Assembly: GCA_046290675.1 (NCBI GenBank)
Contig: JBKAHA010000006.1
Location: 310,001-374,000, forward strand
Direction of reading: 5' to 3'
Length of the DNA: 64,000 nt
DNA from: Aureliella sp046290675
GTDB lineage: Bacteria > Planctomycetota > Planctomycetia > Pirellulales > Pirellulaceae
Shown: positions 9,430-19,100 of the stretch, in pieces
Layout: the number at the start of each line of letters is the position of its first letter
Numbering within the stretch: the stretch's first letter is position 1
Translations under genes and position numbers: made by a program
The notes under the pieces: generated by a model
What the model saw: the letters and a program-made list of their open reading frames with translations, nothing else
What the model was told of the DNA's origin: nothing
Database searches by the model: none

Positions 9430-9920
9430 TAGGCTCCTCCTTGTGCCTGTATTCAAACTGTGGCGGCGCTCGTCGGGACGCAACTGCTCCATTTCCCGTC
9501 CAGAGCCTCGACTTTGGGCAAGTCGGCCTGTTGTGGCGGGATAGCCAGCCAGTCCCAACGGCTTTCAACTCTCCGAATCTTCCTTCAGTGGATCATCCAT
9601 CGTTGAGAGCGAACCGCTGCCAGCGTGATCTGCCTTGATTTGGGTCTATTGCAGCACGCTTTTTCGGGCTTCTGTTCAACCTAACACAGTCCGAAACGGA
9701 CGCCCAATAGCAGTTTGGGACCATCTGAGGAATTTTGTGGGGCTCCGTTTTCCGTTCTTCGGGCCAGTTTCTTTCAACGTGGGTGAGTGCGGATGAAGCT
9801 TTGGCAAGGAAGCCAGAATGCCAGCTCTCTGCGATCTCTTTCCCTCCGCGTTTCCATTCCTGAGCGCAAGCATTTTCGAAAACGGGCTCGCAGCGCCTTT
9901 ATACAGCGAGTCTGAGGCGG

Positions 9921-10088
9921 TCGTGACGGAAACGCAAAGTCGCCGAGGCTCGGGGATGCAAAGACTGGGACCACTGCTATGTGATCTATGTGCCTGCGCG
10001 TGGCTAAGGCTTCGCCTGGACGTATCGCAGTGAGGAGGAAGAGCTCGAAACGCGGAGGTAAGGAGGTCGCAGAGGAGCGCAAGAGTCC
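9921..10088. repeat. Degenerate intergenic repeat, two diverged copies
   Basis: Bases 9921-9970 and 10027-10088 share the pattern GAAACGC, then a purine run, then TCGCnGAGG and CGCAAGA or GCAAAGA. On the minus strand this reads as a degenerate string of the type GCGACCTCCTTACCTCCGCG. From memory, similar CTTTGCG/CCTCTGCG strings recur between genes in planctomycete genomes. The two copies are clearly related but imperfect. Confidence 0.4.
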
Positions 10089-10327
10089 CCCCACGTTGCA
10101 GGTCCTGACTCTTCGGGACCCATTTCGGAAAATTCGCATTTTGCTGCTTAAGGTTCTCCACCACGCCGGGTAACAGTCCCAGATCCCACGATCCGGCCCT
10201 TGGAATGGCCTGCCTTGGATGTTGGAATGGCCGCCTCGGTCGTTGGATTTGACCGCGACATGAATTTAGGGAGAGTGCCCCTTGGAGGCATGGGAAGCGA
10301 AATGCAAAACGGCCGCGCAGTTGATCT

Positions 10328-10332
10328 AGGAG
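10328..10332 (+). promoter_or_regulatory. Ribosome-binding site selecting a TTG start for the HlyD gene
   Basis: AGGAG at 10328-10332 is followed by 8 bases and then TTG at 10341. Translation from this TTG gives a clean signal peptide directly. The upstream in-frame starts (TTG 10200 and ATGs near 10260-10302) have poorer spacing and would place about 14-47 residues before the signal peptide. Confidence 0.6.
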
Positions 10333-10340
10333 TGGTTCCA

Positions 10341-11273
10341 TTGAGATTTCTCACAAAAACGGTCGTCCCAAATGCCCGATTGGCCGTAGCGATATGCTTG
10401 GCGACGATGGCAGGGATGAAGTTGGCTTCGGCGGATGAAGCATCCGTGCCAGTCCGTCTCGAAGCGCGGGTCACTCTGATCGACGATGTGCGTTTGCCGG
10501 CTCGCCAGACGGGAGCACTGCTGCTGCTGAACGTACGTGAGGGGCAAACGGTCCAGCGCGGTGAAGTCCTTGGTCGAATCGACACTTCGCTGAGCGAGCT
10601 CGAGGCCGAAGTAGCCAGTCAGCAAGCCGACATGGCCAAGGCTCAGATGGAGAATCAGGTCAACGTTCGCTACGCACAAAAATCTCTTCAGGTTGCTCAA
10701 GCTGAATTCGAGCGGCTCCGCGAAGCGACTCGCTCGTTCCCCGAGGCGGTGACGAAGGCAGAGCTGGACGAAGCCCAGTTTGTTGCCGAGCGCTCGCAGA
10801 TGAGTATCGAGCAAGCGGAATTCGAACTAAAGACTGCCGGCATGACATTCACGCTACGTGAGAAAGAGGGCAAGTTGGCGGAGACCCGTGTCGCGCTAGC
10901 TCAATTGGTCGCACCATGTGAAGGCATGATCGTCGAAATCGCAAAGCGGCCGGGCGAATGGGCCGAAGTCGGCGAGCCCATCCTACGGATCATCGGGCTG
11001 AAAAAGCTCCGGGTCGAGGCGTTTGTCGACTCCGGGCGTAGCTCCATGATTGAGTTGGGCGAAAGGGTTCGCTTTGAGTCCGCTTTGGGGCGTCTGTGTG
11101 AAGGTCAGATCTCGTTTGTTAGTCCCGAGGTGAATCCGGTGAATGGGCAAGTTCGAGTTTGGGCTGAGGTCGAAAATAAGGATCTTCAATTACGGCCCGG
11201 TACTCGTGGCAAGCTGGTCATGGCCGATGTTGAATCGTCCAAGCCGGCGGCCAGACAAACCGCTGCGAAGTAA
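10341..11273 (+). CDS. HlyD/RND-type periplasmic adaptor (membrane fusion) protein
   Basis: 310 residues from a TTG start. Residues 1-34 form a signal peptide (basic start, AVAICLATMAGMKLASA). Then comes the first half of a lipoyl-like hairpin (LPARQTGALLLLNVREGQTVQRGEVLGRID), a coiled-coil hairpin of about 100 residues rich in Ala/Glu/Gln, the second lipoyl half (LVAPCEGMIVEI), and beta-barrel-like segments with RPGTRGKLV near the end. Such adaptors link an inner-membrane transporter to an outer-membrane channel, but neither partner lies next to it. It precedes the GAF/HlyD and M50/HlyD genes on the same strand with a 285-bp gap, and may act with them in export. Confidence 0.82.
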   Translation: MRFLTKTVVPNARLAVAICLATMAGMKLASADEASVPVRLEARVTLIDDVRLPARQTGALLLLNVREGQTVQRGEVLGRIDTSLSELEAEVASQQADMAKAQMENQVNVRYAQKSLQVAQAEFERLREATRSFPEAVTKAELDEAQFVAERSQMSIEQAEFELKTAGMTFTLREKEGKLAETRVALAQLVAPCEGMIVEIAKRPGEWAEVGEPILRIIGLKKLRVEAFVDSGRSSMIELGERVRFESALGRLCEGQISFVSPEVNPVNGQVRVWAEVENKDLQLRPGTRGKLVMADVESSKPAARQTAAK

Positions 11274-11558
11274 TCCTTGAAAGGGGGGCTGAGCAAGCGA
11301 GTTCCCTGATCAGGTTTTTCCGTTCGTGAGTGTTGGATGGTCGTGGTTGGTAAGGGTGAATCAGAGTTTCAAGCTTGGGCGTGAGCGGCCGGGTGCGTCA
11401 TGAAATCCGTTGCAAACCCGTTGCCATAGGGGCAGGGTTGGGGCAGGGTTGGGCCAGCGGCTCAATGGCGAAACCGCCTCTTCAAACTTTGATTTGTGCT
11501 GGTGGTGGGAGCGTTCGGCGGCGTTCGTCGAGAGAGATAGTCTAAGGGTGGTTAAGTC

Positions 11559-13694
11559 ATGGCGACAGTAAATGTAAATCGAGCTCGAGAGCCTCGTGGT
11601 TCAGGCTCGGTCCTGACCGATGTAACTCGATTGGCACAAGCTGATCTGTCGACGGAGCAATTTTACACCTCGTTGCTCGAGCAGTTGCCGGTCCCCTTCG
11701 GCACCATTCATCGAGTGGCATGGTTGGTGGAATCGCACGATGGCAACCCACGGTTTCGAGCTGTCGGTACCGCAGGCGATGTTCTACTTCCGCTTGAGGC
11801 GGATCCCCACAACGCCATTTTGGAGCAAGCGTGTGCGCGTGACGAGGCGACGGTGCTAACGCCACCTGCCTCGCAAGCCGAAAGCGAAACGCTTCCGATC
11901 ATCGTGATCGCTCCGTTGGTTCTCAACGGCGTGACCGTCGCCTTGGTGGAAGTGTTGCTTCAAGAAAGTGTTCACCCGAGCGCTTTGCAGAAGTTCGTTG
12001 GGGAGCTTGAGCGAGTTGCCGCCGTTGCTGTGACTCACCATACCCGACAGTCACACGATTCGCCCGCGATGCAGCTGGGGCAATTCACCAACTCGGTGCA
12101 TCGTTCACGCCGCACGGAAGAGACTTGCTATGCGATCGCAAACGAAGTCAGACGCATCTCGGGATACGATCGAGTCTCTGTCTTGGTACGCCATGGCCAG
12201 CGGTATGCACTCCGAGCCGTGAGTGGTCAGGAGTCGATTCATCGACGTTCCAATCTTGTCAGGCAGCTCGAGCATTTTTCGTCCGTTGCCCTTAAGGTCG
12301 GCGAGCCCTTTTGGTTTCCTTCCGCTGCCGACGTGGAGTCTGCCGGAATCCGGCAATTTGCAGACCTGGGTGAGTTGATTGATTCCGCCGCGATCCATGG
12401 TCTTGATGAGATCAACGGAAGTGTCGCTGGGGCATCGGAAGAAGTTTCGGAGGCGGTGCAACGGGAGGGCGGTCTAGCCCCGCAAATCGAATCTGCACTC
12501 AATGCGTATTTGGATACCTCACACTGTTTGGAAGTCGGCTTAGTTCCCTTGTACGGAGCGGCGGTTGAGCTGGAGCCTGAGGATCAGGTGCAAATCGGTG
12601 AGGTCAGCCGGAAGCCAGTCGGGGCGCTCGTCTTCGAAAGGTTGTCGTTAACCGATATCGCTGAAGTCCCCTCCCGGGTGACGCAGGAATTCTTGACTGA
12701 GCAATCGGGGCTCGCCCTCGGTCACGCTTTGGCGCACGATCGGATATTTCTATTACCGTTGTGGCGTTGGCTGGGCGGCACACAACGTTATTTCTATGAG
12801 ACGCGCCGCAAGCTGACGATTTCTGTACTGGTGGCGGTGGCCGCGTTGATTGCTGTTCTTTGCTTTGTTCCCGCGCCATTTCATATTACGAGTCCCGGGC
12901 ATTTGGAGGCGCTCGAGCGCGGCAATGCTTTCGCTCCGATGGGTGCGATCGTTCAAGAAATTCATATCCGTGAAAATGAAAGTGTCCAGGCAGGGCAGCT
13001 GCTGCTCACGCTGCGGAGTCCCGAGCTTGAACTAGAGATGCAGCGATTGGGCGGCGAGGAACGCACTTTGCGAAAGGGTATCGACGCGATACGAGCGCGT
13101 CGGTTGGTGACGCAACAGATTGATGATGAGACCGCAAAGGCTCTGCAGGACGATGCGGCTCGCGAGCAAGAGTTGCTGGAGCAATTACGCGGAATCGAAA
13201 AGCAAGTGGCGATTCGTCAGCGTATGCAGTCGACGCTGGAGGTTAAGAGTCCTATCGCGGGGCGTGTTGTGACCTGGGATATCGAGAATCTTCTCGAGAA
13301 CCGTCCGGTGAACCAAGGGCAGTTGTTGCTGCAAGTCGTTAATGCAGACGGCGGTTGGGAGCTGGAATTGGAAGTCCCAGATCGCAAACTTGCTCACGTG
13401 TTGCGTGCAGCAGGGGATGAGAAGCCGCTTTCTGTTACGTACTTACTTGCCAGTGATCCTAGCCAAAGATTCCAGGGTGAATTGGTATCGCTCGAGCAGC
13501 GCATGAATACAGGCGGTGATCAGAGTCAATTTGCTCGGGCAAGGATTCTGATTAATGGCACCGACATCCAAGTCAGTCAGCCTGGCACGGAGGTGCAAGC
13601 CCGAATCGACTGCGGTCGGAAGCCACTAGGATACGTCTGGTTCCACAGCGTTTGGGAATACGTCCAGGCACGAGTGTTGTTCCGTATCTGGTAG
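11559..13694 (+). CDS. GAF-domain membrane protein with C-terminal HlyD-type adaptor region
   Basis: 711 residues. Residues about 1-175 are a divergent sensory-like region. About 180-400 reads as a GAF-type domain (TEETCYAIANEVRRISGYDRVSVL, then VGLVPLYG and GALVFERL). One membrane segment lies near 419-440 (LTISVLVAVAALIAVLCFVP). After it come HlyD features: a lipoyl half (GAIVQEIHIRENESVQAGQLLLTL), a coiled coil, LEVKSPIAGRVV, and beta-barrel residues. The topology implies a cytoplasmic sensor domain joined to a periplasmic adaptor. No histidine kinase domain is present. It ends 5 bases before the M50 gene, so the two are probably co-translated. The ligand of the GAF domain is unknown. Confidence 0.82.
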   Translation: MATVNVNRAREPRGSGSVLTDVTRLAQADLSTEQFYTSLLEQLPVPFGTIHRVAWLVESHDGNPRFRAVGTAGDVLLPLEADPHNAILEQACARDEATVLTPPASQAESETLPIIVIAPLVLNGVTVALVEVLLQESVHPSALQKFVGELERVAAVAVTHHTRQSHDSPAMQLGQFTNSVHRSRRTEETCYAIANEVRRISGYDRVSVLVRHGQRYALRAVSGQESIHRRSNLVRQLEHFSSVALKVGEPFWFPSAADVESAGIRQFADLGELIDSAAIHGLDEINGSVAGASEEVSEAVQREGGLAPQIESALNAYLDTSHCLEVGLVPLYGAAVELEPEDQVQIGEVSRKPVGALVFERLSLTDIAEVPSRVTQEFLTEQSGLALGHALAHDRIFLLPLWRWLGGTQRYFYETRRKLTISVLVAVAALIAVLCFVPAPFHITSPGHLEALERGNAFAPMGAIVQEIHIRENESVQAGQLLLTLRSPELELEMQRLGGEERTLRKGIDAIRARRLVTQQIDDETAKALQDDAAREQELLEQLRGIEKQVAIRQRMQSTLEVKSPIAGRVVTWDIENLLENRPVNQGQLLLQVVNADGGWELELEVPDRKLAHVLRAAGDEKPLSVTYLLASDPSQRFQGELVSLEQRMNTGGDQSQFARARILINGTDIQVSQPGTEVQARIDCGRKPLGYVWFHSVWEYVQARVLFRIW

Positions 13695-13699
13695 GTCCG

Positions 13700-15937
13700 A
13701 TGAGTCTCGATCACATCATTGCTGCCGAACATCGACCGATGGGCTTTCGCCGCCGGGCCGATCTGCAATTGGAAAGGGTCTCCAACCAAGGCGAAATCGG
13801 ATGGGTTGCGAAAGACCCGATAGCCTTGAAATATCACCGGCTTACTGAGCCAGAGATGCTTATCTGGCGGGCTCTTCATACGGATTCTACTTTGGCCGAT
13901 CTCCATGCGTTGATGCAGAGTCGGTACCCCACTCGAAAAGCACGTTTCCAGGACTTGCAGTTTTTTCTGTCGCATCTGCATCGGTCCGGACTAATCGTGG
14001 CGGACAACGAAAGCCAAGCAAGCCAGTTGCTTTTTCGGAAACGCCGTTCGGCTCGGCAAAAATGGAAGCAGCGACTGGCAAGTCCGCTGTCCATTAAATT
14101 GCCTGGCGTTGATCCGGAACCGTTACTGCGTAAATTGACCCCGGTGTTCGGTTGGACATTCTCGCGCGGCTTCCTTTGTGTTTGGCTCGCCGTGTTCTTA
14201 TCGGCCAGTCTGTTGACGCTTACCAACGCCTCTGAATTTCGGGCTCGACTGCCAGAATTCCAACAGTTCTTTTCTGCGCACAATTTTGTTTGGCTGTTGG
14301 TCATTACCTCAGTGGTCAAAGTCTTGCATGAACTGGCCCACGGTGTGGCTTGCAAGCGATACGGTGGTGAGTGCCATGAGATCGGACTGATGTTCCTCGT
14401 GTTCACGCCGACGCTCTATTGCGACACTTCTGATTCGTGGTTACTGACGAATAAGTGGCGACGCATCACGGTGAACGCGGCGGGTATGCTGATGGAGGTG
14501 GGACTCGCTTCCCTGGCTACCTTCTGCTGGTGGTACACGCAGCCAGGACTGCTGCACTATGCGAGCTTGAACGTCATGTTCGTTTGCTCCGTGAGTACGG
14601 TCATTTTCAATGCGAATCCACTTTTGCGGTACGACGGCTACTACATCGCTTCGGATTGGTTAGAGATTCCGAACTTGACGGCCAAATCCAAAGCCGCACT
14701 CATCAGCGTCCTTCGCGTCCTCTGTTTAGGAATGAAGCCGATATCGCAGCGTCATTTGCCTGAGCGAGGGTTGTTCCTGTTTTCCGCGTACTCTGTGGCT
14801 TCGTTCATTTACAAATGGTTGCTGCTTGGCACGATCATGTGGTTTTTGTTCAAAGTGTTTGAGCCCAGGGGGCTCGAGTCCATCGGCTACACGCTGATCG
14901 CATTGACCGTCGCCACTACGGTTGGGGTGCCGGTATGGCAGGTCATGAAGTACTTCCGTACACCGGGGAGATTGAAGGAAGTGAAACGCAAACGATTGGG
15001 AATAACCGCTGGCGCCGCAATGGCCTTTCTGTCGGTGTTTTTCTTGGTTCCCTTGCCGGATCACGTTTATAGTCCTGCGGTGATTCGGCCGAGCCGCAGC
15101 CAGAATCTGTATGTGACCAAACCGGGCCGCTTGACTCATTCGCCAGTGCAATATGGGCAGCGAGTGAATGCTGGGGATCTGATTGCAACCTTGAAAGATC
15201 CCGAATTAGAAGTCGAGTTCGTCCTGGCAGAAGCCGAGTTGAACCGGCAAGAAGCGTTGTTGGCTGGCTATGAAGTTCGGCAGGGCTCCGACGCCGAGAT
15301 TGCTTCTCAGATCCCGCAGACTCAGGCGGCCATTTCTGAGCTCAATGATCGAGTTGCTAAGCTCGAAGCGGAAATTCAATCGCTACAGCTGCTTGCGCCC
15401 ATCAGTGGTGTTCTCATGCCGCCGCCGAGCAAGCCGAGAGAGGGATGGGTTGAACCGGAGCAGCAATTGGTTTGGCAAGACCTTCCATTGAAAACAGAGA
15501 ATGCAGGTGCCACTCTGGCGGCTGATACTTTGGTTGGGCTGGTGGGATCCCCCAGCGAGCCGAGAGTGCATCTTTTCGTGCCGCAACATGAAGTTGGACG
15601 TGTTCGAGTCGGCCAACGAGTTCAATTGATTCTCGACGAAATGCGTGGCAGTCGTTTGAAAGGCTGCGTCATGGAGATCTCCAAAGCGCCCGCACGCGAG
15701 GTCCCTCCCGAGTTGTCCGTGGCGTCGGGGGGGCCGCTCTTGGTCGACACCGAAGCAACCGATACCACCGGGCGGTTGCGACCCGCACTCGTCCATTACG
15801 AAGTCTTGGTGGCGATACAGCCTACCGACGAGTCCCTTTTGCAAGGTTTTCGTGGGCAAGCCAAGATCCGCGTTGAGAATGCCTCTATGGCGACTCAAAT
15901 CGCAAGGGGAATCGGAAACTTGATCAACTTCCGCTAG
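13700..15937 (+). CDS. M50 (site-2-protease-like) membrane metallopeptidase with PqqD-like N-terminus and HlyD-type C-terminus
   Basis: 745 residues. Residues about 15-110 look like a PqqD-type winged helix (VAKDPIALKYHRLTEPEMLI, then HLHRSGLIVAD). A multi-pass membrane core follows: zinc motif HELAHG with His210, Glu211 and His214, and the third ligand in NPLLRYDGYY with Asp312, as in M50 proteases. From about residue 455 there is an HlyD-like region: lipoyl half (VTKPGRLTHSPVQYGQRVNAG), short coiled coil, LLAPISGVLMPPP, and beta-barrel segments. Both protease motifs are intact, so proteolysis within or near the membrane is plausible. The ATG at 13700 is 5 bases after the previous stop; the earlier open start at 13652 would overlap that gene. 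The giant LEPR-XLL gene follows 230 bp downstream. Confidence 0.86.
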   Translation: MSLDHIIAAEHRPMGFRRRADLQLERVSNQGEIGWVAKDPIALKYHRLTEPEMLIWRALHTDSTLADLHALMQSRYPTRKARFQDLQFFLSHLHRSGLIVADNESQASQLLFRKRRSARQKWKQRLASPLSIKLPGVDPEPLLRKLTPVFGWTFSRGFLCVWLAVFLSASLLTLTNASEFRARLPEFQQFFSAHNFVWLLVITSVVKVLHELAHGVACKRYGGECHEIGLMFLVFTPTLYCDTSDSWLLTNKWRRITVNAAGMLMEVGLASLATFCWWYTQPGLLHYASLNVMFVCSVSTVIFNANPLLRYDGYYIASDWLEIPNLTAKSKAALISVLRVLCLGMKPISQRHLPERGLFLFSAYSVASFIYKWLLLGTIMWFLFKVFEPRGLESIGYTLIALTVATTVGVPVWQVMKYFRTPGRLKEVKRKRLGITAGAAMAFLSVFFLVPLPDHVYSPAVIRPSRSQNLYVTKPGRLTHSPVQYGQRVNAGDLIATLKDPELEVEFVLAEAELNRQEALLAGYEVRQGSDAEIASQIPQTQAAISELNDRVAKLEAEIQSLQLLAPISGVLMPPPSKPREGWVEPEQQLVWQDLPLKTENAGATLAADTLVGLVGSPSEPRVHLFVPQHEVGRVRVGQRVQLILDEMRGSRLKGCVMEISKAPAREVPPELSVASGGPLLVDTEATDTTGRLRPALVHYEVLVAIQPTDESLLQGFRGQAKIRVENASMATQIARGIGNLINFR

Positions 15938-16167
15938 CCGTCGAACAGTTCAAGCTGAAGTCCGAATATTCGTTTTTTTCAGGTAATCCGGCGCAAGAAT
16001 TTACTCCAGCTTGGGTAGCTAGGGTGTCTGCAAGTCTTTGCCAATCTTGGCCAGCCGTGTTCGGGCACTGAAGATCTGATCTTTGGCTCTCAGCGAGCCG
16101 GTTTGCGGAGCGTTAGCTCTTGGACTTGTAGGGAATCGCTTTCCTTCTCTACGGATTCAAAGCTGCT

Positions 16168-19100
16168 ATGCACTTCTCGCCACGCCAGAACGCTCGTAGA
16201 AATCGCCGCCGATTTGCCCAAATGCGACACGCCTTCGTCAGCGCGTTGCGAAGCGGTCTTCGAACGAGGTTTGATCAAGTACGGAATTGGAAGCGGCTCC
16301 TCGGGTTGACGCGGCCGCTACGTCAACCGCTTGAGTTCAATGTGGAGACTCTGGAGCCACGTCAGTTACTCGCCGGTACCGATCATGAGTTGAACGAACT
16401 GTTAGGGCCCGATCTGGTGGCATCGCCGCTCGCCGCAACGAAAGCGGCCAACAATGACGCGGGCAATTTGATCGTCAACGGCAGCTTCGAAGAAGGTCTA
16501 ATTCAGCCGGGTGATCATCACTATTCCGCCGCCGAAATTCCGGGTTGGCGGCTGGCCAGTGAGACGAAGTTCAATTGGAAAACGGTCGGCTTCGAGATCG
16601 TAAGCGATCCAGGTTTGGCTTCCGACGGAATGAATGCGCTTGAGCTAGATACGTACTACTACGTCGACGACGCCGTGTTCCAAGATCTAGCAACGGAAGC
16701 AGGAGAGCGATACTCGCTCAGTTTCGATCTGCACGCACGTTTTCCGAACGGCGCCTGGAACACGCATCACGAAATCCATAACCAAGTTGAAGTCTGGTGG
16801 GAAGGCAGTCTTGTCGGTGTCTATAGCGCCAGCACTGAGCCGGAATGGAAGACGTTTGATCTTGAATTGATGGCGACTGGAGATCAAGGCTCACGCCTGA
16901 TGTTTCGCGAGCGCGTCAATATGCCGTATCGCGGCGGTAATGGCTATGGACCACTGATTGACAACGTCGGTCTCTATGAAGCGAGTCAAATGGCGGACAG
17001 CTTCCAAATCACTCCGGTTGAGAATCGTGTGCTGAACGAAGGTGAACAACTAGCCGTGCAATTGCAGGCTGAGGGTGAAGGCTCCGGTTCGGCAATGTAC
17101 AGCTTGGTCAGCGGCCCCGCAGGAGCCCAGCTCAATAGCGAGACAGGAGAACTGACCTGGAGCACCGACGAAACGCATGGACCAGCGTTATACGATTTTG
17201 TCGTAGCTGCCAGCGCCGGGGCTAGATCGGACCAGACCACATTCTCAGTGCAGGTGAATGAGGTTAATTCAGCGCCGGTTCTGTTGGCGATTCCTGGTCG
17301 AGTCATGGAGCAGGGGCAGGCTTTCAGCTGGAACGCATCAGCGATGGACGCGGATGTGCCGGCGCAATCGCTAACTTACTCTCTGAGTTCCGCCCCTGCT
17401 GGAGCTAAGATTGACTCGAGCACCGGTGAGATTGGGTGGGCAACAACCGAGGCAACGTCGCTTGGCGATTATGAATTCATCGTTTCTGTTTCCGACGGCG
17501 AGCTCCGCGATGAGACTGCTTTTACCGTTTCGATTGCGGATTCCAATACAGCACCTGTCATCGAGGCGATTGGGGATCGTTCGATCGTCGAGGGCAGTCT
17601 ACTGGATCTAACTGTCGAAGCCTCAGATGCTGACGCGCCAGCCGGAGGATTGCAGTTCGCATTGAGCACCGCGCCGGATGGGGCTGCGATCGATTCGATG
17701 GGTACGATACGCTGGCAAACCGACGAGTCGGATGGGCCTGGGGTATACGATTTTGTCGTCTCAGTCTCGGACGGTAGTCTCGCTGCGGAGCAACGATTTC
17801 GCGTGACGGTGACCGAGGAGAATCAGGCTCCAACGATCGAAGCCATCGCGGATCTCGTGGCCAACCAAGGCGACATGCTGCGGATTAATGCAATCGGTAG
17901 CGACGCGGATGCGCCTGCTCAGACGCTGCTGTACAGCCTGGATCGTGGGCCGGAGACTGCGACAATCGATGGAGAGACGGGGCTTATCAGTTGGGATGTC
18001 GATCAAGAGGGGATCGTCGAATTTGCCGTCCGCGTGACGGATTCCGAAGGTGCTTCGGCGGCGACTGCGTTCCGTGTTTCGACTTGTTCGTTTGATCCTG
18101 CGAATTACGAATTGGACGATCCAAGTCTTTCCATGACCAGTGGCGACGTTCAAATCGTCGACTGCGACTTGGTGCTCACTGAACAACAGGCATTGGTGAC
18201 TGAGTACAGTCGTCGGCTTACGATCGAGAATGAGAATACGGCCTTGCGGATCCAGTTCACCACGCCGGAGTTCGACGAAACTTCGCAAGGCGACATTCGC
18301 GACGCTTTTGAGATTGAAGTGCACGATGCGGATGGTAACTCACTTATGCTGCCATTCGATGCCGGACGCGACGCCGTGTTCAACTGGACGGAAGTCCTAG
18401 AACCAAGCGCGGGGCCAAACGCGACGCTCAGCCAAGATGCGGGGACCGGCGTTCAGACGCTTGCGTTGAACCTAAGCGGTCTGGCTATCGGAACCGAATA
18501 CACTTTCTCAGCGCGGCTGGTCAACAACGACGACGATACGCAATCATCTGTACGTCTTTTGGGTTTTGAGATTGGCGAGGCGATGGGGGATGCCGTCGCA
18601 GGGGCCGCCTTTGCGAGTCTGGCCAGTGCCAGAACCGCGGTCGCGCCTCTCGACTGGTCACGGCTGGCGGATGTGACCGGCAGCGTCCGTCTTGCTTATG
18701 GGCGGACGAACCTGGAGGGCGAGAATCAGCGTCTTGGGACCGAAGCAACGCTCGAGAACGTGGGTGGACAAACTTATCTTGAGCAAATCGTCCTCGTGAT
18801 CGACCAAGTTTCCGATGTCGACATCAACGCCTGGCAACCGGATGGCCTGACGTCAGACGGAAAACCGTACGTCAACTTTTCTTCGCTGCTAACTCACGAC
18901 GGTATTGGCGCGTCTCTCAAGCCCGGCGAGATGACTGCAACCAGAGTGCTGCGATTTCTCAGTGAGTCCAAAGATCAATTTGATTTTGAGTACCGCGTTT
19001 TTGCTCGCGTGAATGCCGAGCCTTCAGGCTTTTCCTCGGAGCCCCTGACTGCGGTCGAAGCGGGAAAGTCTTACCAGTACACGGCTGCGGCAACCGATCC

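Larger units (their letters stand above)
9430..10340. other. 911-bp intergenic region, no convincing gene
   Basis: The region lies between the divergent SMC-like ATPase (-) and HlyD (+) genes, so promoters for both should be here, but none stands out. Several overlapping open frames exist (for example 9676-10341 minus), but their translations are low-complexity and Arg/Ser/Pro-rich with no family look. The middle carries degenerate purine-rich repeats, annotated separately. Near 10198-10250, TTGGAATGGCC occurs twice about 27 bp apart. Confidence 0.6.

Noticed and set aside
9676..10341. Minus-strand 221-residue open frame in the intergenic region
   Set aside because: Low-complexity translation without family features, running through degenerate repeats; overlapping frames on both strands look equally open.
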